The notes under the pieces were generated by a model that ran no database searches, was not told the origin of the DNA, and saw nothing but the letters and a program-made list of their open reading frames with translations. Below, piece after piece: positions 34,819 to 44,823 of a stretch of 64,000 bases of DNA. Source of the stretch: Phreatobacter aquaticus (GTDB lineage Bacteria; Pseudomonadota; Alphaproteobacteria; Rhizobiales; Phreatobacteraceae); assembly GCF_005160265.1 (NCBI RefSeq), contig NZ_CP039865.1:4302828-4366827 (forward strand), written 5' to 3'. The translations under genes and the position numbers were made by a program. The stretch's first letter is position 1. The number at the start of each line of letters is the position of its first letter.

Positions 34819-34986
34819 CACCTCTCCCCGTTGGGGAGAGGTCGATCCGAGCGCATGCGAGGATCGGGTGAGGGGGCGAGTTCGGCGTGGTGAGGACGGT
34901 GCCGCCGCAGCTCAAGCGACGAGCATTCGTCCCCTCACCCGCCCTCGGCTTCGCCTCAGGCGACCTCTCCCCAACGGGGAGAGGTG
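34819..34986. repeat. 168-bp element bounded by 26-bp perfect inverted repeats
   Basis: The outer 26 bases at 34819-34844 (starting CACCTCTCCCCGTTGGGG) are the exact reverse complement of 34961-34986. Each end also contains its own palindrome CTCCCCGTTGGGGAG. Inside are the quasi-palindromic GGGTGAGGGGGCG and CCCCTCACCCGCC. It lies between the livK terminator and ccdA and has no coding frame of interest. This resembles a REP or MITE-like element. Confidence 0.7.
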
Positions 34987-35066
34987 AAGATCGCGCCCGG
35001 TCGCCGGTCGCAGAACGTCAAAGACAGGCCGGGTGGGCTCGCGGCAGCGCAAGCACTCGCCTCACC

Positions 35067-35798
35067 TCACCCGAACTTCGACAGGCCCGGGAACGTCTCG
35101 AGGATCCAGAAGGCGAAGCTGCTCATCTGTCCGGTGAGAAACGCGATGCCGGTGGCGACCAGCAGCACGCCCATCACCACTTCCACCATGCGCAGGCGGT
35201 GGCGCACGGCCGCCGCGAAGCGCAGGAACGGCTTGATCGCCACCGCCGCGACAATGAAGGGAATGCCGAGGCCTGCGGAATAGGCGGCCAGCATGGTCGC
35301 GCCCTTCACCACCGTGGTTTCGGACGCTGCGACCGCCAGGATCGCTGCCAGCACCGGGCCGATGCAGGGCGTCCAGCCGAAGGCAAAGCACAGCCCCATG
35401 ACATAGGCGCCAACCGGACCAGATCGCGGCTGATGCTCCAGCTTCGCCTGGCGGTAGAGCATGGGAATGCGGAACAGGCCGACAAAATGCAGGCCCATGA
35501 CGATGATCACCACGCCGGCAACCATCGACAGCGTGGCGGAATGGACGCGTACCACCTGCCCGATCACCGAGGCCGAGGCCCCGAGCGCGATGAACACCGT
35601 GGAAAATCCCGCGACGAAAACCAGCGCCAGCAGCACGGCGCGTTTCACCAGCGAGGGATTGGCCTCGGCGCAGGTGAGATCGTCGAGGGTCGCTCCCGTC
35701 AGATAGACGAGATAAGGCGGCACCAGCGGCAGAACGCACGGCGACAGAAAACTGACAAGGCCCGCGATCAACGCCGCGGTATAGGTGACTTCGGGCAT
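35067..35798 (-). CDS. ccdA: CcdA-type cytochrome c biogenesis / thiol transfer protein
   Basis: A 243-residue protein with six membrane helices. The two conserved cysteine sites are SPCVLPLVPPY near residue 20 and FGWTPCIGPVL near residue 120, which shuttle reducing equivalents from cytoplasmic thioredoxin to the periplasm for haem attachment to cytochrome c. It stands alone here; the cytochrome c at 0.6 kb is far away. Confidence 0.92.
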   Translation of the reverse strand: MPEVTYTAALIAGLVSFLSPCVLPLVPPYLVYLTGATLDDLTCAEANPSLVKRAVLLALVFVAGFSTVFIALGASASVIGQVVRVHSATLSMVAGVVIIVMGLHFVGLFRIPMLYRQAKLEHQPRSGPVGAYVMGLCFAFGWTPCIGPVLAAILAVAASETTVVKGATMLAAYSAGLGIPFIVAAVAIKPFLRFAAAVRHRLRMVEVVMGVLLVATGIAFLTGQMSSFAFWILETFPGLSKFG

Positions 35799-35983
35799 TC
35801 CAATTCCGCCTGGGAACCCGCCGGACCACCTGTGACGCCAAGACCAGGCGGCACAAGGGTCCCTTCCCTTCCGTCTATCGCGCCAATGCGCGGACCGGAA
35901 GCGGTCAAATCAAATACTCGCACAGCCGTGATCCCGCGTGAGAATCAGCTCGCCCTGAATGCCGTGCCCGTGAACGACCGGCT

Positions 35984-36610
35984 TCAGTTGCGCGCGGCCT
36001 GCAGCGAGACGGTGGCAACACCCGCGCCGATCAGCAGGGAGCCACCGACCCGGTTGAAGATCGTAATGGTCATTGGGTTTCCCACCATCGTGCGGGCGCG
36101 CGAGGCGATCAGCGCATAGCCAAAGGCATTGGTGAAGGCGACGGCGAGGAATGTGGTCTCGAAGATCGCCATCTGGACCCAGAAATCGCCGGCGGGATCG
36201 AGGAATTGCGGCAGGAAGGCTACGAAGAAGGTGATGCTCTTCGGGTTGAGCGCCGTCACCAGCCAGGCGTGGGCGAGCATTCTCGCCTGAGAGGCGCTGT
36301 CGCGCCGGGGCTCCGCATCAAGGGCACCGCCGGCGCGCCAGAGCTTGATGCCGAGATAGATGAGATAGGCCGCACCGATCCACTTCAGCACGGTGAAGAC
36401 GGTGGCCGATGCGGCGAGCAGCGCGCCGACCCCCAGCATGGAGAGCGTCATGGCGGTGAAGTCGCCGAGCGCCACGCCGGTCGCCATGGGCAAGGCGACG
36501 CGCCAGCCGCGACCCAGCGCATAGGACACGACCAACAGGATGGTGGGCCCGGGAATGACGCAGAGCACGATGGAGGCAGCGGTGAAAGCAAGCCAGGCTT
36601 CGATCGTCAT
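35984..36610 (-). CDS. LysE family exporter, copy 2
   Basis: A 208-residue protein with the LysE signature IVLCVIPGPTILLVVSYALG, the middle VFTVLKWIGAAYLIYLGIKLWR and the conserved ALNPKSITFFVAFLPQFLDP loop. It has about six helices. It is distinct from the copy at 20344-20994, which lacks the full NPK.xxFF loop. The substrate is unknown. Confidence 0.88.
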   Translation of the reverse strand: MTIEAWLAFTAASIVLCVIPGPTILLVVSYALGRGWRVALPMATGVALGDFTAMTLSMLGVGALLAASATVFTVLKWIGAAYLIYLGIKLWRAGGALDAEPRRDSASQARMLAHAWLVTALNPKSITFFVAFLPQFLDPAGDFWVQMAIFETTFLAVAFTNAFGYALIASRARTMVGNPMTITIFNRVGGSLLIGAGVATVSLQAARN

Positions 36611-36792
36611 GGCGATTTCTCCAAAAATTCAACGGACATTATAAACGATTTCCGGAAATGCGTCGAAATAGATCTGGCCCCGGGACGATCCGAAAGAGAT
36701 GGTTAACCATACGCGCGGGCTCACCGGGCAGGCCCCGTAACATCCGCTCGCCATCACTCGAAACCAGCCTGAACGCCCATGGAGCGCCTCGC

Positions 36793-37032
36793 ATGGTCCA
36801 GATGATCAATGGCTACCCGTGCCAGAACTGCACCGACATCAGCCTCGCCAAGCGCGGCCTGAACCCGGAAAACCCGACCAACGATCCGGTGAAGACAGAG
36901 GAACTCGCCCTGCGCAAGGGGTTTCCTTCGACGTCCGATGCAGACAAGGACCGGGTGAACGGCGCCGAGGCGAGCACACAGCAGCGCTCCCGCGCTCCGG
37001 GTACCGGCATTCTGGTCGATTTCGACGCCTGA
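36793..37032 (+). CDS. Small cysteine-containing protein of unknown function
   Basis: A 79-residue protein starting [22 protein letters not shown]. The pair CQNC near residue 10 suggests a metal or redox site. It is hydrophilic and has no membrane segment or signal peptide. The start at 36793 has GGAGCG eight bases upstream. It stands alone between two minus-strand genes. Confidence 0.5.
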   Translation: MVQMINGYPCQNCTDISLAKRGLNPENPTNDPVKTEELALRKGFPSTSDADKDRVNGAEASTQQRSRAPGTGILVDFDA

Positions 37033-37036
37033 GCGC

Positions 37037-38296
37037 TTAAGTCCAGCGTTCCGCCGAATAGGGCGCGAGATCGATGAAGGGCGGTTCGCCGGCCATTGCC
37101 GAGAGCAGCGCCTTGGCGGTGGCGGGGCCAAGCGTGAAGCCCCAATGGCCGTGGCCGAAGGCGAACCACATGCCCTCGTGGCGGCGGGCGGCCCCCAGGA
37201 TCGGACGCGAATCCGGCGTGGCCGGCCGGCGGCCCATCCACGGCTCCGGCTCGACAGGATCGCCGAGATCGAACAGGTCCGAGCTCGCCCGGCGCGCGCG
37301 CTCCAGTTGGACCGGGGTCTTCGGCGCATCGCGATCGGCGATCTCGACGCCCGTGGTCAGCCGGATCCCCTGCTCCATCGGGCAGAGGACGTAACCGACA
37401 TCCTCGTCACAGATCTGCCGGTTGAGGAAGCCGTTGCCCTTGGCCTTGAAATGCTGGTGGTAGCCGCGCTTCACGCCAAGCGGGAACCGGTAGCCGAACT
37501 TTGCGACCAGATCGGCCGACCAGGGCCCCAGCGCGATGACAACCTGGCGGGCAGTGACGGCACCCTCCTCGGTCTCGACCCTGTAACCGCCCTGCACCTG
37601 GGCAAGTGTCATGGCATCGCCCTTGGCGAAGCGGCCGCCGGCCGCGACGAAGGCCGCCGCATAGGCCTTGGTGACGGCGCCCGGATTGGACACGGTATCG
37701 GCCTGCTTGCACCAGATGGAGCCGGCGAAATTGGGCTTCATGTGCGGCTCGAGTTCCAGCGTCTCTTCCCGGGTCAGCAGTTGGTTGTCGATGCCATATT
37801 CGGCGGACAGTTCGAGACGGCGCTTCTGCGCAGCCAGGCTCTCCGGCTTGCGGTAGATTTCCAGCCAGCCGGTCTGGCGAAAATAGCGCTCGGCCCCGGC
37901 AATACCGGCAAATTCGCGATGCGCCGCGACGGCCTGGGCGAAGAACGGCCGCATGGTGCGCGCCGTATCCTCAAGCTTGTCGGGCGCCGACCAGCGCCAG
38001 TAATCGAGCATCCAGCGCGCCACCTTCGGCAAGGCGGAGGGGTGATAGTGCGAGGCGGTCTCGCCATTCAGCGCATGTTTGAACAGGGTGGGAATGTCGC
38101 GCGGCATGGCAACTGGGAACAGGTTGCCGCCATCGACCACGCCGGAATTGCCATAGCTCGTCTCCTCGCCCGGCTCCCGGCGATCGACCAGCACCACATG
38201 CAGGCCGCGCCGCCGCGCCTCCAGCGCCGCCGAAGATCCGACCATGCCGGCCCCAAGCACCAGCACATCGTAGACCATACCCTGATTGCTGCTCAT
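37037..38296 (-). CDS. DadA-like FAD-dependent amino-acid dehydrogenase
   Basis: A 419-residue FAD oxidoreductase of the DAO family. The FAD-binding [17 protein letters not shown] is at about residues 14-30, followed by [15 protein letters not shown] and, at the C-terminus, [12 protein letters not shown]. Relatives oxidise D-amino acids or other amines. Alternative starts at 38278 and 38308. The start at 38296 has only a weak ribosome-binding site. Confidence 0.85.
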   Translation of the reverse strand: MSSNQGMVYDVLVLGAGMVGSSAALEARRRGLHVVLVDRREPGEETSYGNSGVVDGGNLFPVAMPRDIPTLFKHALNGETASHYHPSALPKVARWMLDYWRWSAPDKLEDTARTMRPFFAQAVAAHREFAGIAGAERYFRQTGWLEIYRKPESLAAQKRRLELSAEYGIDNQLLTREETLELEPHMKPNFAGSIWCKQADTVSNPGAVTKAYAAAFVAAGGRFAKGDAMTLAQVQGGYRVETEEGAVTARQVVIALGPWSADLVAKFGYRFPLGVKRGYHQHFKAKGNGFLNRQICDEDVGYVLCPMEQGIRLTTGVEIADRDAPKTPVQLERARRASSDLFDLGDPVEPEPWMGRRPATPDSRPILGAARRHEGMWFAFGHGHWGFTLGPATAKALLSAMAGEPPFIDLAPYSAERWT

Positions 38297-38428
38297 CGCC
38301 CCGACCATTGCCAATTCCACAGGCCAACTTTGGACCCGACGCAGCAGAACCCGCAAGGGTTTGGCTGCCCCTCATTGCCCGCGCACCTCGCCCCGTGCTA
38401 CCCGGCCAGCCAACAGGAGTCCCTATCC

Positions 38429-39109
38429 ATGCAGCCCATTCTGATCGCCCCGTCGATCCTGGCCTCCGACTTCTCGAAGCTCGGCGAGGAAGTGCGCGCG
38501 GTCGACGCGGCCGGCGCCGACTGGATCCACCTCGACGTGATGGATGGTCATTTCGTGCCCAACATCACCTTCGGGCCCGACGTGGTGAAGGCGCTGCGCC
38601 CGCACACAAGCAAGGTGTTCGACGTCCACCTGATGATCCAGCCGGCCGACCCCTATCTGGAGGCCTTCGCCAAGGCCGGCTCCGACATCATCACCGTCCA
38701 TGCCGAGGCAGGCCCCCATCTGCATCGCTCGCTGCAGGCGATCCGGGCGCTTGGCAAGAAGGCCGGGGTCTCGCTCAATCCCTCGACACCGGAATCGGTG
38801 CTGGAATATGTCCTCGACCTCACAGACCTGATCCTGGTCATGACGGTCAACCCGGGCTTCGGCGGCCAGGCCTTCATCACCTCGCAGGTGGAGAAGGTCG
38901 CGCGCATCAAGCAGATGATCCAGGGCCGCGACATCCTGATCGAAATCGATGGCGGTGTGACGCCCGAGACCGCGCCGAAGGTCGCCGCAGCCGGCGCCGA
39001 CGTGCTGGTGGCAGGCTCGGCCGTGTTCAAGGGTGGACCCGCCCATTATGCCCGTCAGATCGCGGCGATCCGTGAGGCGGCGGAGGCTACGCGCGGCCTG
39101 ATGGTCTGA
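38429..39109 (+). CDS. rpe: Ribulose-phosphate 3-epimerase
   Basis: A 226-residue TIM-barrel enzyme: [34 protein letters not shown] with the metal-binding HxDxMDxxFVPN, HAEAGPH and [13 protein letters not shown], then [12 protein letters not shown]. It interconverts ribulose-5-phosphate and xylulose-5-phosphate in the pentose phosphate pathway. Start 38429 has AGGAG eleven bases upstream. Confidence 0.96.
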   Translation: MQPILIAPSILASDFSKLGEEVRAVDAAGADWIHLDVMDGHFVPNITFGPDVVKALRPHTSKVFDVHLMIQPADPYLEAFAKAGSDIITVHAEAGPHLHRSLQAIRALGKKAGVSLNPSTPESVLEYVLDLTDLILVMTVNPGFGGQAFITSQVEKVARIKQMIQGRDILIEIDGGVTPETAPKVAAAGADVLVAGSAVFKGGPAHYARQIAAIREAAEATRGLMV

Positions 39110-39223
39110 CCGCCCGGAAAGGCCCCGCAGGCCCGGATTCGGGCGCCTTTCACACGGCAAGTCGGTGTTAACATAAGTCGGCTATCGTGACCGCTCGCTG
39201 AACGGCAGGGCTCTCACGGCAGG

Positions 39224-41383
39224 ATGACGATGGACGTGCCGGACGCGCTCCCGCGGAGGCCCAGTGCCAGGAGCGGCCGGTTTTCCTGGCGGCCCTCGAC
39301 GGTGTGGCATCTCGTCGGCCCGATGATCGGCGTGATCGTGTGCGGCGTCGCGGCCGTCTGGCTGTACCTGCCGGATGCGATGCAGGCGGCAGCCCTGGAC
39401 GCCGCCTTTCGCAGCAACATCGAAGTTGCCGAACAGATCAAGATCACGCGCGGCTATTACACGCAGAACGTCGTCGCGAAGGCGACCGCATCCGGCGCCC
39501 TCACCCCGAGCGCCCACCATGTCGGCGATCCCGGCGCGATCCCCCTGCCCGCAACCTTTGTTCAGGACATTTCCGCGCTCCTTGCCCGCAAGGACACCAC
39601 GCTCTCGCTGGTCAGCCCCTATCCGTGGCCACATCGCGCGGACCGCGAGATGGACCCGTTCCAGCGGCAGGCCTGGGATGCCTTCCAGGCCGACCCGCAG
39701 GCTGTCATCTCCCGGACCGAACTCCGCGGCGGCCGCCGCGTCCTGAGGGTCGCTGTGCCGGACCGGATGACGACGGAGGCCTGCGTCGCCTGTCACAACA
39801 GCGATCTCCACTCCCCCCGCGTCGGATGGCAGCTCGGCGACGTGCGGGCGGTGATGGAAGTCACCCGCGTCATCGAGCCCTATCTTGCAGCCGCCGAAGG
39901 ACGCTCGCGGACCATCCTGTTCGCCATCGCCGGCATTGCCGTGGTGGTCATCATCGTGATGATGGCGATTGCCACCGTTGTGGCGCGCTCGGTGCGCGGC
40001 AAGCAGGAAGTCGACCAGCACGTCCTGTTCCTGGCCCATCACGACGCGATGACCGGGGCGCTCAACCGGAGTCGGTTCGTCTCCCTGTTGCGGGAGCGCA
40101 CCGTCCAGTCGCCCAAGGCGCCCCGCACGCCCGACATCGCCCTGCTTTATGTCGACGTTGACCGGTTCAAGGAGGTCAATGACCGCTTTGGCCACGCGAC
40201 CGGCGACATGCTGATCGAGGCCGTCGTCGCCCGCCTGCGCACCTTGCTGCGCCATGACGACCTGATCGGGCGCGTGGGTGGCGACGAATTTGTCATCGCG
40301 CGTCTCCGCGAGGTTGATGAACCCCGCGCCCTGCAACTGGGCGGCGCGATCGTCGCTGAACTGGAACGCCCCTTCCTGCTCGCGAACCACACCGTCAACG
40401 TATCTGCCAGCGTCGGTGTCAGGGTCGGCACGGGCCCGATCGAGGATCTTCTGCGCGCGGCCGATATCGCACTCTACCGGGCCAAGAGTTCGGGCCGCAA
40501 TCAGGCCGTGCTGTTCAGCAAGGACATGCAGGACGAATTGGCGATCCGCCGCGACCTTGAGACAACGATCCGCGACAGCAGCCTCTACAACCGGTTCGAC
40601 CTCTATTTCCAGCCGATCCACGATGGCGCCGACCGCCGCCTTCACGGCTTCGAGGCGCTGCTCCGCCTGCCGCTGCCCGGCGGCGGTTTCGTCCCGCCCA
40701 GCGAATGCATCCGCATCGCCGAGGAAATCGGCACGATTGGCGCCATCGGTGCCTGGGTCCTGAACCAGGCCTGCTTGGCTGCCGCGCGCTGGCCGGATCA
40801 CCTGTCCGTCTCGGTCAATCTGTCGGCTCTGCAATTCGCGCCCAGCCCGGCCGGCGACGGCTTGATCGTCGACATCGTGCGCAGCGCGCTTGCCACCAGC
40901 GGCCTCAGCCCCCATCGGCTGGCACTCGAAATCACCGAGACGGTCCTCATGGAGAAGACCGACGACGTCATCGGCCAGCTCCATGGCCTGAAGGCGCTCG
41001 GCGTGACGCTCGTGCTGGACGATTTCGGCACCGGCTATTCCAGCCTCAGCTATCTCTGGAAACTGCCCTTCGAGCGGGTGAAGATCGACCGCTCGTTCGT
41101 CGCCGCGCTGAATGAACAGAGCCAGTCCGCGGCCCAGATCATCGCGACCATTCTGGCCTTGAGCCACTCGCTGGGCATGCGCGTGACAGGCGAAGGCGTG
41201 GAGAACGAGGAGCAGGCGCGCTTCCTGGCCAACCTCCACTGCGACCAGCTGCAGGGTTTCCTGTTCGGCCGCGCCATGCCGCAGACCGAACTGGCGGGCT
41301 ACATGCTCGAATGGTTCATTGCCGAACATCTGGCCGATCACCTCAGCCTGTCGGCCGAAAGCCCGGTCGCGGCGATCGCCTGA
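39224..41383 (+). CDS. Haem-domain GGDEF-EAL cyclic-di-GMP signalling protein
   Basis: A 719-residue protein. After a first helix (about residues 30-50) comes a periplasmic domain of the DUF3365/Tll0287-like type containing a c-type haem motif CVACH at residues 187-191, then a second helix (about 225-250). A GGDEF domain follows with the intact VGGDEF at about residues 351-356 and a YVDVDRFKEVNDRFGH region, then an EAL domain with FEALLRL at about 476-482 and the loop DDFGTGYSS. Both catalytic motifs look intact. It should sense a redox state or small gas in the periplasm and set cyclic-di-GMP. No partner is adjacent. Confidence 0.9.
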   Translation: MTMDVPDALPRRPSARSGRFSWRPSTVWHLVGPMIGVIVCGVAAVWLYLPDAMQAAALDAAFRSNIEVAEQIKITRGYYTQNVVAKATASGALTPSAHHVGDPGAIPLPATFVQDISALLARKDTTLSLVSPYPWPHRADREMDPFQRQAWDAFQADPQAVISRTELRGGRRVLRVAVPDRMTTEACVACHNSDLHSPRVGWQLGDVRAVMEVTRVIEPYLAAAEGRSRTILFAIAGIAVVVIIVMMAIATVVARSVRGKQEVDQHVLFLAHHDAMTGALNRSRFVSLLRERTVQSPKAPRTPDIALLYVDVDRFKEVNDRFGHATGDMLIEAVVARLRTLLRHDDLIGRVGGDEFVIARLREVDEPRALQLGGAIVAELERPFLLANHTVNVSASVGVRVGTGPIEDLLRAADIALYRAKSSGRNQAVLFSKDMQDELAIRRDLETTIRDSSLYNRFDLYFQPIHDGADRRLHGFEALLRLPLPGGGFVPPSECIRIAEEIGTIGAIGAWVLNQACLAAARWPDHLSVSVNLSALQFAPSPAGDGLIVDIVRSALATSGLSPHRLALEITETVLMEKTDDVIGQLHGLKALGVTLVLDDFGTGYSSLSYLWKLPFERVKIDRSFVAALNEQSQSAAQIIATILALSHSLGMRVTGEGVENEEQARFLANLHCDQLQGFLFGRAMPQTELAGYMLEWFIAEHLADHLSLSAESPVAAIA

Positions 41384-41434
41384 CCGGCGCGTCGATTCAG
41401 TCCTCGTCAACCGAAGGCGCACTATCATCGCGCC

Positions 41435-42061
41435 ATGGCGCAAGGGGCAGCGATTCTCGGTCGGGACGGCGAGGCGAACGGCGGTGCCGGACGCGCGCCA
41501 CGCAAGCGTGCGCCCAAGGGGGCCGGCGCCAAGGCGCAGGCGGCCAGGGCACAGCCGAAGCGCACGGGCCACAGGGACCTGCCGCGAGACCAGAAGCCCT
41601 GGACGACCGCCATCACCATGAGCTTCTGGATCGCGCTCGTCGGTGCGCTCGCGGCCAGCACAACCACACTGATGGCCGGCCATGCCCCGTCCTGGCGCAG
41701 CCTTGCCGTCGTCTTGCTCCAGTCGGTGCCGCTCTGGCCCGGTTTCGCGCTGTTCTGGCGGACCTTGGACGCCTGCCGTCACCACTCTTCGACGCTGCCG
41801 CTGACCTTCTGGCTGGGCATCGCCTTCATCGGCTCGTTCGCCGTCATGCTGGCCTTCCCGGGCCTGGTCTTCGCCATCCATGCCCGCTCGGCCGCCTATG
41901 CCGAGGATTTCGACGGCGAGATGCAGCTCGTCCACCACATCTACGGCACGGCCTATGCGCTGGCGCTCTATGTCTCGACAGCTTTCCGTCTCTGGTGGCC
42001 CTGGGGCGCGGCCTTGCCCGCCCTGATGACCGTCCTCTTCTGGCGCTCCTCCCGGCGCTGA
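41435..42061 (+). CDS. Membrane protein with basic N-terminus
   Basis: A 208-residue protein. The first about 55 residues are lysine/arginine/alanine rich (KRAPKGAGAKAQAARAQPKR), then four helices alternate with short loops. The basic tail could bind nucleic acid or phospholipid. No family is recognised. It is 51 bases from the GGDEF-EAL stop and could be co-transcribed. Confidence 0.65.
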   Translation: MAQGAAILGRDGEANGGAGRAPRKRAPKGAGAKAQAARAQPKRTGHRDLPRDQKPWTTAITMSFWIALVGALAASTTTLMAGHAPSWRSLAVVLLQSVPLWPGFALFWRTLDACRHHSSTLPLTFWLGIAFIGSFAVMLAFPGLVFAIHARSAAYAEDFDGEMQLVHHIYGTAYALALYVSTAFRLWWPWGAALPALMTVLFWRSSRR

Positions 42062-42120
42062 GACGCCACGCTTCCGCCATTCCCTTGGGTAAGTCTGGCT
42101 TCTCTCACGGGAAGCTCGCT

Positions 42121-42825
42121 ATGCGCCTGGCCCTTGTCCTGATCGCCCTCATCCTGTCGCCGGCCGCCATGGCGGCTGATACGGCCAGCACAGCGATCCT
42201 CGGTTTCAGTGCCGACGGCCGCCGCTTCGCCTTCGAGGAATATGGTCGGCAGGACGGCTCGGGCTATCCCTATGCCTCGATCTACCTGATCGATACCGAG
42301 AAGAACGCCTTCGCGGCGCCGCCGGTTCATGTGCGGATCGAGAACGAGGCGGCGACGATCGGCCAGGCACGGCGGCAGGCCGCGACGCGAGCGCGAGCCA
42401 TGCTCGCCCCCATCGCCGAGCCGGGTGAAACCTTCGCCAGCCAGCCCATTGCCGAAATGACGGAGCAGCCGAACCATCTGCGGTTCAGGCTGGGGACCTA
42501 TCTGCCGTACAACGGCGAACCGGTCACAGTGGCGCTGGAGGAGATCAAGATCGCCGAGGGGCCCTATTATCCGATCATGGGGTTCCGGCTGACGCTGCAA
42601 GGCAAGGGCGAGCCGGAGGTCCTGCACGAGGACCGGACCCTGCCCGAGCGCCGCAACACGGCGCTGGGCTACCGGCTCGGCGAGGCGATAGGCTATCGCC
42701 CCGCGCGCGGCCCCGGCCGTCCCGGCGTCGATATCCTGGTGATCATGGTCATGGTCATGCGCCAGGGCTTCGAGGGCACCGATGTCCGCTATATGGCGGT
42801 GACCGCGCCGCTGCCGGCGTCGTGA
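42121..42825 (+). CDS. DUF2259 secreted protein
   Basis: A 234-residue protein with a signal peptide of about 18 residues. It matches DUF2259: ILGFSADGRRFAFEEYGRQD, SIYLIDTEKNAFAAPP, RARAMLAPIAEPG and, near the C-terminus, VDILVIMVMVMRQGFEGTD. Such proteins are predicted periplasmic with unknown function. It lies directly upstream of purB. Confidence 0.78.
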   Translation: MRLALVLIALILSPAAMAADTASTAILGFSADGRRFAFEEYGRQDGSGYPYASIYLIDTEKNAFAAPPVHVRIENEAATIGQARRQAATRARAMLAPIAEPGETFASQPIAEMTEQPNHLRFRLGTYLPYNGEPVTVALEEIKIAEGPYYPIMGFRLTLQGKGEPEVLHEDRTLPERRNTALGYRLGEAIGYRPARGPGRPGVDILVIMVMVMRQGFEGTDVRYMAVTAPLPAS

Positions 42826-42899
42826 GATCAGCTCCGATTGTTCTTCGGTCCCTTCCCTGCTAGACGGCAGCCTTACCCCTTCGGCCGAGGCTTTCCGCG

Positions 42900-44207
42900 A
42901 TGATCCCGCGCTATTCCCGTTCCCAGATGACCGCCATCTGGGACCCGCAGACCAAGTTCCGGATCTGGTTCGAGATCGAGGCCCATGCCTGTGACGCACT
43001 GGCCGAGCTTGGCGTGATCCCGAAGGAATCCGCGGCCAATATCTGGGCCAAGGCGAAGGACGTGACCTTCGACGTGGAGCGCATCGACGCCATCGAGCGC
43101 GAGGTGAAGCACGACGTCATCGCCTTCCTGACCCATCTCGGCGAATTCATCGGCCCGGACTCGCGCTTCGTGCACCAGGGCATGACCTCGTCGGACGTGC
43201 TCGACACCTGTTTCAACGTGCAGCTGGTGCGCGCTGCCGACCTGTTGATCGAGGACACGAAGGCGCTGTTGAAGGCGCTGAAGCGCCGCGCCTTCGAACA
43301 CAAGATGACGCCGACCATCGGCCGCTCGCACGGCATCCATGCCGAGCCGACGACCTTCGGTCTGAAGCTCGCCCAGGCCTATGCCGAATTCGACCGCTGC
43401 CTCGCCCGTCTGGAAGCAGCCCGCGAGGAGGTGCGCACCTGCGCGATTTCCGGTGCCGTCGGCACCTTCGCGCAGATCGACCCGCGGGTTGAGGAACATG
43501 TCGCGAAAGCCATGGGCCTGAAGGTCGAGCCAGTCTCGACCCAGGTCATTCCGCGCGACCGTCACGCCATGTATTTCACCACCCTTGGCGTCGTCGCCTC
43601 CTCGATCGAGCGTCTGGCGACCGAGATCCGCCATCTCCAGCGCTCGGAAGTGCTGGAAGCGGAAGAATTCTTCTCCGAGGGCCAGAAGGGCTCCTCGGCC
43701 ATGCCGCACAAGCGCAATCCCGTCCTGACCGAGAACCTGACCGGCCTTGCCCGTCTCGTGCGCGGCATGGCGCTGCCCGCCATGGAGAACGTGGCGCTCT
43801 GGCACGAGCGCGACATCTCGCATTCCTCTGTCGAGCGCATGATCGGCCCGGATGCGACCGTGACCCTCGACTTCGCGCTCGCCCGCCTCACCGGCGTGAT
43901 CGACAAGCTTCTGGTCTATCCTGAGAACATGCAGAAGAATCTCGACCGGCTCGGCGGCCTGGTCCATTCGCAGCGCGTCCTGCTGGCGCTGACCCAGAAG
44001 GGTGTCTCCCGCGAGGACGCCTATCGCCTCGTCCAGCGCAATGCCATGCCGGTCTGGCGCGGCCAGGGCGACTTCCTGACCTTGCTCAAGGCCGATCCCG
44101 AGGTCTCCAAGGCCATGACGCCGGCCGAGCTGGAAGAGAAGTTCGACCTCGGCTTCCACCTGAAGCATGTCGACACCATCTTCCGGCGGGTGTTCGGGGC
44201 GAACTGA
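42900..44207 (+). CDS. purB: Adenylosuccinate lyase
   Basis: A 435-residue enzyme of the fumarase/aspartase fold. The signature SSAMPHKRNPVLTENLTGL is present, and the early MTSSDVLDTCFNVQL and HGIHAEPTTFG regions carry the substrate-binding Thr-Ser-Ser and His. It releases fumarate from SAICAR in purine synthesis and from adenylosuccinate in AMP synthesis. It is away from the pur cluster at 50-58.5 kb. Confidence 0.96.
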   Translation: MIPRYSRSQMTAIWDPQTKFRIWFEIEAHACDALAELGVIPKESAANIWAKAKDVTFDVERIDAIEREVKHDVIAFLTHLGEFIGPDSRFVHQGMTSSDVLDTCFNVQLVRAADLLIEDTKALLKALKRRAFEHKMTPTIGRSHGIHAEPTTFGLKLAQAYAEFDRCLARLEAAREEVRTCAISGAVGTFAQIDPRVEEHVAKAMGLKVEPVSTQVIPRDRHAMYFTTLGVVASSIERLATEIRHLQRSEVLEAEEFFSEGQKGSSAMPHKRNPVLTENLTGLARLVRGMALPAMENVALWHERDISHSSVERMIGPDATVTLDFALARLTGVIDKLLVYPENMQKNLDRLGGLVHSQRVLLALTQKGVSREDAYRLVQRNAMPVWRGQGDFLTLLKADPEVSKAMTPAELEEKFDLGFHLKHVDTIFRRVFGAN

Positions 44208-44266
44208 TCCTCCCGCCGCCGACGCCCGTTCCTGCCGCCAGTCGCGGTCCAGCCAGAAGTGTTGCG

Positions 44267-44821
44267 ATGCGCACCGCCGACGCCGACATCCTCATCGTTC
44301 CCGGCTACACCAATTCCGGCGACGACCATTGGCAGTCCCGCTGGGAGGCCAAGCTGCCGACCGCGCACCGCGTAGCGCTCGGCGACTTTCACAAGCCCGA
44401 GCGCGACCGCTGGGTCGACAATCTCGCGACCGCCGTCGCCTCCTGCTCGCGCCCGGTGATCCTCGTCGCCCATTCGCTCGGGGTGGTGACAGTGGCTCAC
44501 GCGGCGCCGCTCTTTCCGAAGGGCGTGGTGCGCGGGGGCTTTCTGGTCGGCCTGCCCGACATCGAGCAGCGCGAGCCGGTGCCGAACCTCGACCCGGCCT
44601 TCCTGCCGATCCCGCGCGCGCCGCTGCCCTTCCCCTCCGTCCTGGTGGCAAGCCGCAACGACCCGCACAGCGCCTACGAGCGCGCCGAGGATTTCAGCTA
44701 TGCCTGGGGCTCGGCGCTGTCGGATGCCGGCGAAGCGGGGCACATGAACTCCGACTCCGGCCATGGGCCATGGCCGGAGGGACTGATGCGGTTCGCCGGC
44801 TTCCTCAGGACGATCGGCTGA
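44267..44821 (+). CDS. RBBP9/YdeN-type alpha/beta hydrolase
   Basis: A 184-residue hydrolase: the N-terminal ILIVPGYTNSGDDHWQSRW, nucleophile in VAHSLGVVTVAH, acid in VASRNDPHSAYERA and histidine in GHMNSDSGHGPWPEG complete a Ser-Asp-His set. The substrate is unknown. It follows purB by 59 bases and may share its transcript. Confidence 0.88.
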   Translation: MRTADADILIVPGYTNSGDDHWQSRWEAKLPTAHRVALGDFHKPERDRWVDNLATAVASCSRPVILVAHSLGVVTVAHAAPLFPKGVVRGGFLVGLPDIEQREPVPNLDPAFLPIPRAPLPFPSVLVASRNDPHSAYERAEDFSYAWGSALSDAGEAGHMNSDSGHGPWPEGLMRFAGFLRTIG

Positions 44822-44823
44822 GG

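Noticed and set aside
39182-41938. A minus-strand open frame of about 918 codons opposite the GGDEF-EAL gene
   Set aside because: Same compositional signs of an antisense shadow; the plus-strand gene has full motif support.
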